Under the pieces are notes generated by a model. It saw only the letters and a list, made by a program, of their open reading frames with translations, ran no database searches and was not told the origin of the DNA. A program made the translations under genes and the position numbers. A DNA stretch of 9,593 nucleotides. It comes from Gemmobacter sp. (GTDB lineage: Bacteria > Pseudomonadota > Alphaproteobacteria > Rhodobacterales > Rhodobacteraceae). Shown in pieces: positions 6,829 through 9,593 of this stretch (position 1 is the first letter of the stretch; the number at the start of each line of letters is the position of its first letter). Where the stretch lies: the NCBI GenBank assembly GCA_030656535.1, contig JAUSPL010000186.1:1-9593 (forward strand). Reading direction: 5' to 3'.

Positions 6829-7731
6829 TCACGCTCGTGGCACAGAGGCGGGTTTGGGCGTGTTCGGGGCAGGTTGTTTGGCGATCTGCACGGCCAGAAT
6901 GCCGCCGGCAATAATTACGACGCCCAGAATGTCAGCCCAACCCAGCCGTTCATTCAGCAACAAAGCCGCAATCGCCACCCCAAGAAACGGATTCAGGAAA
7001 TGAAACGTCGATGCCCGCACCGTACCGATCCTTGCAACCAGTGAAAACCAGACCCAGGTAGCCGCAAGTCCGGGAACGAGGGTGGTATAAAGAAACGCCA
7101 GAACCAGTCGCGGCGACCAGTTGACTGCCCAGGTTTCGAACATCAGGGCAAAGACCGCCAAGACAGCCGATCCGACCAACATCTGCAATCCGACGATCAT
7201 CAAAAGGTTGCCCCCCGATGAGGCCCCCCTGACCGCCAGCGTTGCAACGGTCAGCGCGATCACCCCAAGGATGCACAAGCCAAGCCCCATGGGATCAACC
7301 CCGCCAGACAGCCTCGCCCCCATGATGATGGTCACACCGGCCAGCCCCGCCGCAAGACCCGCGATCCCCAGCGGACGAAGCCGTTCGCCGTAGACAAGCC
7401 AGCCCGCTAGCCCCACCAGCAGCGGCATGGTCGAAGCGACAATGGCCGCCACAGATGCCTGCACCCACTGCATCGCAACAAAGTTGAATCCCAGATAGGC
7501 CGCGTTCTGCATCAGACCAAAGATCGCGGTTGCGCGCCACTGGGCCCGGGTCAAGCGCCAGCTTTGACCAAGCATCTTCGCCAATGCGATGCCGATCAGG
7601 CCCGACAAAAGAAATCGCAACGACAGCGCGGTCAGCGGTGGGGCATCCACGACGATCATCCGGGCCGATGTGAAAGCCGATGACCACATGAGGGCAAAAC
7701 CAAAGCCCATCAACATTGCACGCAGATCCAC
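6829..7731 (-). CDS. DMT superfamily (EamA) membrane transporter
   Basis: A 300-residue, very hydrophobic protein with about ten predicted transmembrane helices. It is built from two EamA repeats, about residues 8-137 and 148-280. Each ends in the typical pattern: GERLRPLGIAG (115-125) and NERLGWADILG (260-270), followed by a Gly-rich last helix. Family members export amino acids, amines or other metabolites across the inner membrane; the substrate cannot be told from sequence. A short Pro-rich cytosolic tail (286-300) ends it. The start shown is GTG at 7731, with only a weak G-rich ribosome binding site. The ATG codons at residues 6 and 8 are possible alternatives and would remove only a few residues. 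It lies 60 bases upstream of the Dcp-like gene on the same strand; a bulged hairpin without a T-tract sits in that gap (about 6803-6826). Confidence 0.93.
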   Translation of the reverse strand: MDLRAMLMGFGFALMWSSAFTSARMIVVDAPPLTALSLRFLLSGLIGIALAKMLGQSWRLTRAQWRATAIFGLMQNAAYLGFNFVAMQWVQASVAAIVASTMPLLVGLAGWLVYGERLRPLGIAGLAAGLAGVTIIMGARLSGGVDPMGLGLCILGVIALTVATLAVRGASSGGNLLMIVGLQMLVGSAVLAVFALMFETWAVNWSPRLVLAFLYTTLVPGLAATWVWFSLVARIGTVRASTFHFLNPFLGVAIAALLLNERLGWADILGVVIIAGGILAVQIAKQPAPNTPKPASVPRA

Positions 7732-7962
7732 GCTCGCACCCCAAGAACCGTTCCGTTACCTCGGCATACCCACATTGGGGGCCCGATGCCAGAGCAACAG
7801 ATCACGCGGGGCACCAAGGGCCTTCAGGCCGGGAAACCTGCCCGCGCGACGGAGCGGCCAGATCCAATGGCACGACCACATGGCAAGCCGGCATTGGTCT
7901 TTGCAGAGGTGCCCACCACAGCGCCATCAAACCTGAATGGCATGGAAAGCCCCATCAGCATG
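7732..7962. other. Intergenic region between the EamA gene and the HU terminator
   Basis: About 230 bases without a supported gene. It must hold the promoter of the leftward EamA gene, but I could not find a good -35/-10 pair. Short open frames cross it in several frames; those I followed run into the HU terminator or end without any domain. Small GC-rich hairpins, for example GGCC-TTCA-GGCC near 7820-7831, are present but have no flanking T-tract. Confidence 0.55.
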
Positions 7963-7992
7963 AAAAAGGCCGCCCTGGCTGGGGCGGCCTTT
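7963..7992 (-). terminator. Rho-independent terminator of the HU gene
   Basis: Read leftward, an 11-bp perfect stem AAAGGCCGCCC/GGGCGGCCTTT (7992-7982 with 7975-7965) closes a 6-base loop. The T-run, partly shared with the stem, reaches 7963. It lies about 38 bases after the HU stop. On the plus strand only TTT follows the stem, so it looks one-directional. Confidence 0.88.
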
Positions 7993-8029
7993 GGATGCGT
8001 CACGCATTGCGCGATCGCGTTTAGACATA

Positions 8030-8317
8030 TCAAACGTTGACGCTGTCTTTCAGTGCCTTGGCAACGGCAATCTTGACCTGCTTGTCAGCGGGTTTGGTCA
8101 TGGTCTCGCCGGTCGCGGGGTTGCGCACCTGGCGCTCCGGGCGGGCGCGGCAAGCAATCTTGCCAATGCCGGGCAAGGTGACCGAGCCGCCAGCTGCGAC
8201 TTCGCGGGTCACGATTTCAGCCACGGCATCCAGCGCGGCAGTCGCGGTTTTCTTGTCACCACCCATCGCCTCGGCGAGTGCGGCGACCAGTTGAGTTTTC
8301 GTCATCGGTTTGGACAT
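8030..8317 (-). CDS. HU/IHF family DNA-binding protein (HU-like)
   Basis: A 95-residue nucleoid protein that binds and bends DNA as a dimer, with little sequence specificity if it is HU. The N-terminal helical part covers about 5-42, with the typical start MTKTQLVAALAE (5-16). The beta-saddle and DNA-binding arm follow: LPGIGKIACRARPERQV (48-64) and the arm-tip motif RNPATGE (65-71), where the proline at P67 intercalates DNA in relatives. The C-terminal helix (about 77-93) is lysine-rich. C56 in the core strand is unusual for classical HU, but as I recall this variant is common in Rhodobacteraceae. ATG 8317 fits AAGGAG (complement of 8325-8330) at 7 bases; a second Met at residue 5 lacks this spacing. 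It has its own terminator and a 133-base leader after amn. Which HU paralogue it is (hupA, hupB or other) cannot be told. Confidence 0.95.
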   Translation of the reverse strand: MSKPMTKTQLVAALAEAMGGDKKTATAALDAVAEIVTREVAAGGSVTLPGIGKIACRARPERQVRNPATGETMTKPADKQVKIAVAKALKDSVNV

Positions 8318-8336
8318 GTCCTGTCTCCTTGGTCCT

Positions 8337-8387
8337 GACCCTTTTGATCCGGGGTCGGTTTTGCCCGTCTCGGGGCCACCGCGTGGC
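8337..8387. repeat. Two inverted repeats in the HU leader
   Basis: GCCAC-CGC-GTGGC at 8375-8387 is a perfect 5-bp inverted repeat. GACCC and GGGTC at 8337-8341 and 8352-8356 form a second 5-bp stem with a 10-base loop, 7 bases from the HU ribosome binding site. They could be leader hairpins or protein sites. Both are short enough to be chance in GC-rich DNA. Confidence 0.3.
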
Positions 8388-8414
8388 TACACAGGTTTTT
8401 CGCGTCCAGATCAA
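8386..8414 (-). promoter_or_regulatory. Candidate HU promoter
   Basis: On the minus strand TTGATC (8414-8409) is followed after 17 bases by TGTAGC (8391-8386). The -35 matches four of six consensus positions and the -10 only three, so the call is weak. It would give a leader of about 60 bases. The perfect inverted repeat GCCAC-CGC-GTGGC (8375-8387, plus-strand reading) touches the -10 box. Confidence 0.25.
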
Positions 8415-8450
8415 GAGCGAAAGGCAGCATCAGCGGCTTTTTACCCAACA

Positions 8451-9593
8451 TCATAGGAAGGCTGTTTCATCAAAGCTGCGCAACTTGCGGCTGTGGATGC
8501 GTTCCAGAGGCATCTTGGCCAACCGTTCCATGGCGCGCATACCGATTTCAAGGTGGCGCGCGACCTGAGTCTTGTAAAAGTCCGACGCCATACCGGGCAG
8601 TTTCAACTCGCCATGCAGCGGCTTGTCGGACACGCACAGCAAGGTGCCATAGGGCACCCGAAACCGGAACCCGTTGGCGGCAATGGTCGCGCTTTCCATG
8701 TCCAGCGCAATGGCACGCGACTGCGACAGGCGCTGGACCGGACCTGACTGGTCACGCAGTTCCCAGTTTCGGTTGTCGATCGTTGCCACGGTGCCCGTGC
8801 GCATGATGCGCTTCAGCTCGAACCCCTCCAACTGCGTCACCTCTGCCACGGCCTCTTGCAGCGCGATCTGGATTTCGGCCAGCGCCGGGATCGGCACCCA
8901 GACCGGCAGGTCGGCGTCCAGCACGTGATCTTCGCGCAGATAGGCATGGGCCAGAACAAAGTCACCAAGGCTCTGGGAATTGCGCAAGCCTGCGCAGTGC
9001 CCGACCATCAGCCAGGCATGCGGGCGCAGAACGGCGATATGGTCGGTCGCAGTTTTGGCGTTTGACGGGCCCACGCCGATATTCACCAGCGTAATCCCCT
9101 GCCCGTCCGCACGTTTCAGGTGATACGCAGGCATCTGCGGCAGCTTGGACAGCGGCGTCACGTCACCGTCGCTTGTGGTGATCACCTGATTTCCCGGCGC
9201 CACAAACGCGACGTAACCCGAGTCCGGATCGGCCAGAGCGGCACGGGCGCGGGTTTCGAACTCATCGACATAGAACTGATAGTTGGTGAACAGGACGTGG
9301 TTCTGAAAGTGCCGGGGGTCGGTGGCCGTGTAATGGGTCAACCGCGCAAGCGAATAGTCCACCCGTTGCGCGGTAAACGCCGCCAAAGGACGCGATCCAT
9401 CGGCATTCACCAGCCTCTCTCCATTGACGATATCGTCGTTGGTGGTCGAAAGATCAGGCACGTCAAAAACGTCACGCAACGAAAAGTTCAGCACGCCTTC
9501 TTGAGGGACGGTAACTGTGGGGGCGCCAGCAACCGCAAAATGCACCGGAATCGGTGTGTCGGACAGGCCAATCTGGACCGCTACGCCGTGGTT
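8451..9593 (-). CDS. amn: AMP nucleosidase, 3' part (gene cut by the window end)
   Basis: Catalyses AMP + H2O to adenine + ribose 5-phosphate, a purine salvage and adenylate-balancing reaction in the cytosol. The window holds the last 380 codons; the frame is still open at 9593, so the true start lies outside. Compared with the E. coli enzyme (484 residues), roughly the first 110 residues are missing. Numbering from the window edge, the family pattern is clear: SLARLTHYT (about 76-84), the phosphorylase-like core with the run NIGVGPSNAKT followed by LRPHAWLMVGHCAGLR, the RTGTV segment, the ribose-binding DMESATIAA, and CVSDKPLHGELKLPG, ending with HSRKLRSFDETAFL. A GTG at 9545 is an internal valine, not the start, because the amino acids before it continue the family alignment. 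No terminator is visible in the 133 bases before HU, so some readthrough into HU is possible. Confidence 0.95.
   Translation of the reverse strand, partial: NHGVAVQIGLSDTPIPVHFAVAGAPTVTVPQEGVLNFSLRDVFDVPDLSTTNDDIVNGERLVNADGSRPLAAFTAQRVDYSLARLTHYTATDPRHFQNHVLFTNYQFYVDEFETRARAALADPDSGYVAFVAPGNQVITTSDGDVTPLSKLPQMPAYHLKRADGQGITLVNIGVGPSNAKTATDHIAVLRPHAWLMVGHCAGLRNSQSLGDFVLAHAYLREDHVLDADLPVWVPIPALAEIQIALQEAVAEVTQLEGFELKRIMRTGTVATIDNRNWELRDQSGPVQRLSQSRAIALDMESATIAANGFRFRVPYGTLLCVSDKPLHGELKLPGMASDFYKTQVARHLEIGMRAMERLAKMPLERIHSRKLRSFDETAFL

Noticed and set aside
7786..8040. 84-codon plus-strand frame, and the minus-strand frame 7824-8033
   Set aside because: Both cross the HU terminator hairpin and the HU stop and show no recognisable product.
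9543..9545. GTG as a start for a 364-residue AMP nucleosidase
   Set aside because: The frame stays open to the window edge and the residues before it continue the family alignment, so it is internal.
1..9593. Search for a novel system, mobile element, CRISPR array or RNA gene
   Set aside because: No direct-repeat array, transposase, integrase, tRNA T-loop pattern or defence-type domain was seen; the recognisable genes are housekeeping or common metabolic families.

Overview
The window looks like an ordinary, gene-dense chromosomal stretch of a Rhodobacteraceae (roseobacter-type) alphaproteobacterium. The inference rests on three things: a petABC (fbcFBC) operon whose Rieske protein and cytochrome b can be numbered almost residue for residue against the Rhodobacter sphaeroides proteins, a roseobacter-like HU protein, and a GC-rich sequence with strongly GC-biased third codon positions. 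The species cannot be named from this alone. I see no mobile element, CRISPR array, tRNA, rRNA or phage gene.

Plus strand, left half: about 0.6 kb with no convincing gene, then a small glutathione S-transferase (629-1237), then another 0.55 kb without a confident gene, then petA (Rieske Fe-S protein), petB (cytochrome b) and petC (cytochrome c1) with 11- and 17-base gaps. A strong hairpin terminator with a U-tract closes the operon at 4503-4538. Together these three genes encode the complete catalytic core of the cytochrome bc1 complex (complex III), which oxidises ubiquinol, reduces c-type cytochrome and pumps protons across the inner membrane.

Minus strand, right half, read leftwards from the right edge: the 3' part of amn (AMP nucleosidase, truncated by the window), an HU-type nucleoid protein with its own terminator, a DMT/EamA-family membrane transporter, and a Dcp-like M3 zinc peptidase that converges on petC. 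The last two are 60 bases apart and may be cotranscribed. The others look like independent housekeeping units.

No previously undescribed system is apparent. The points most worth a second look are a cytochrome c1 without the disulfide-bearing insertion of the Rhodobacter model proteins, a weak coding-like signal on the minus strand between the GST and petA, and inverted repeats in the leaders of the GST and HU genes.
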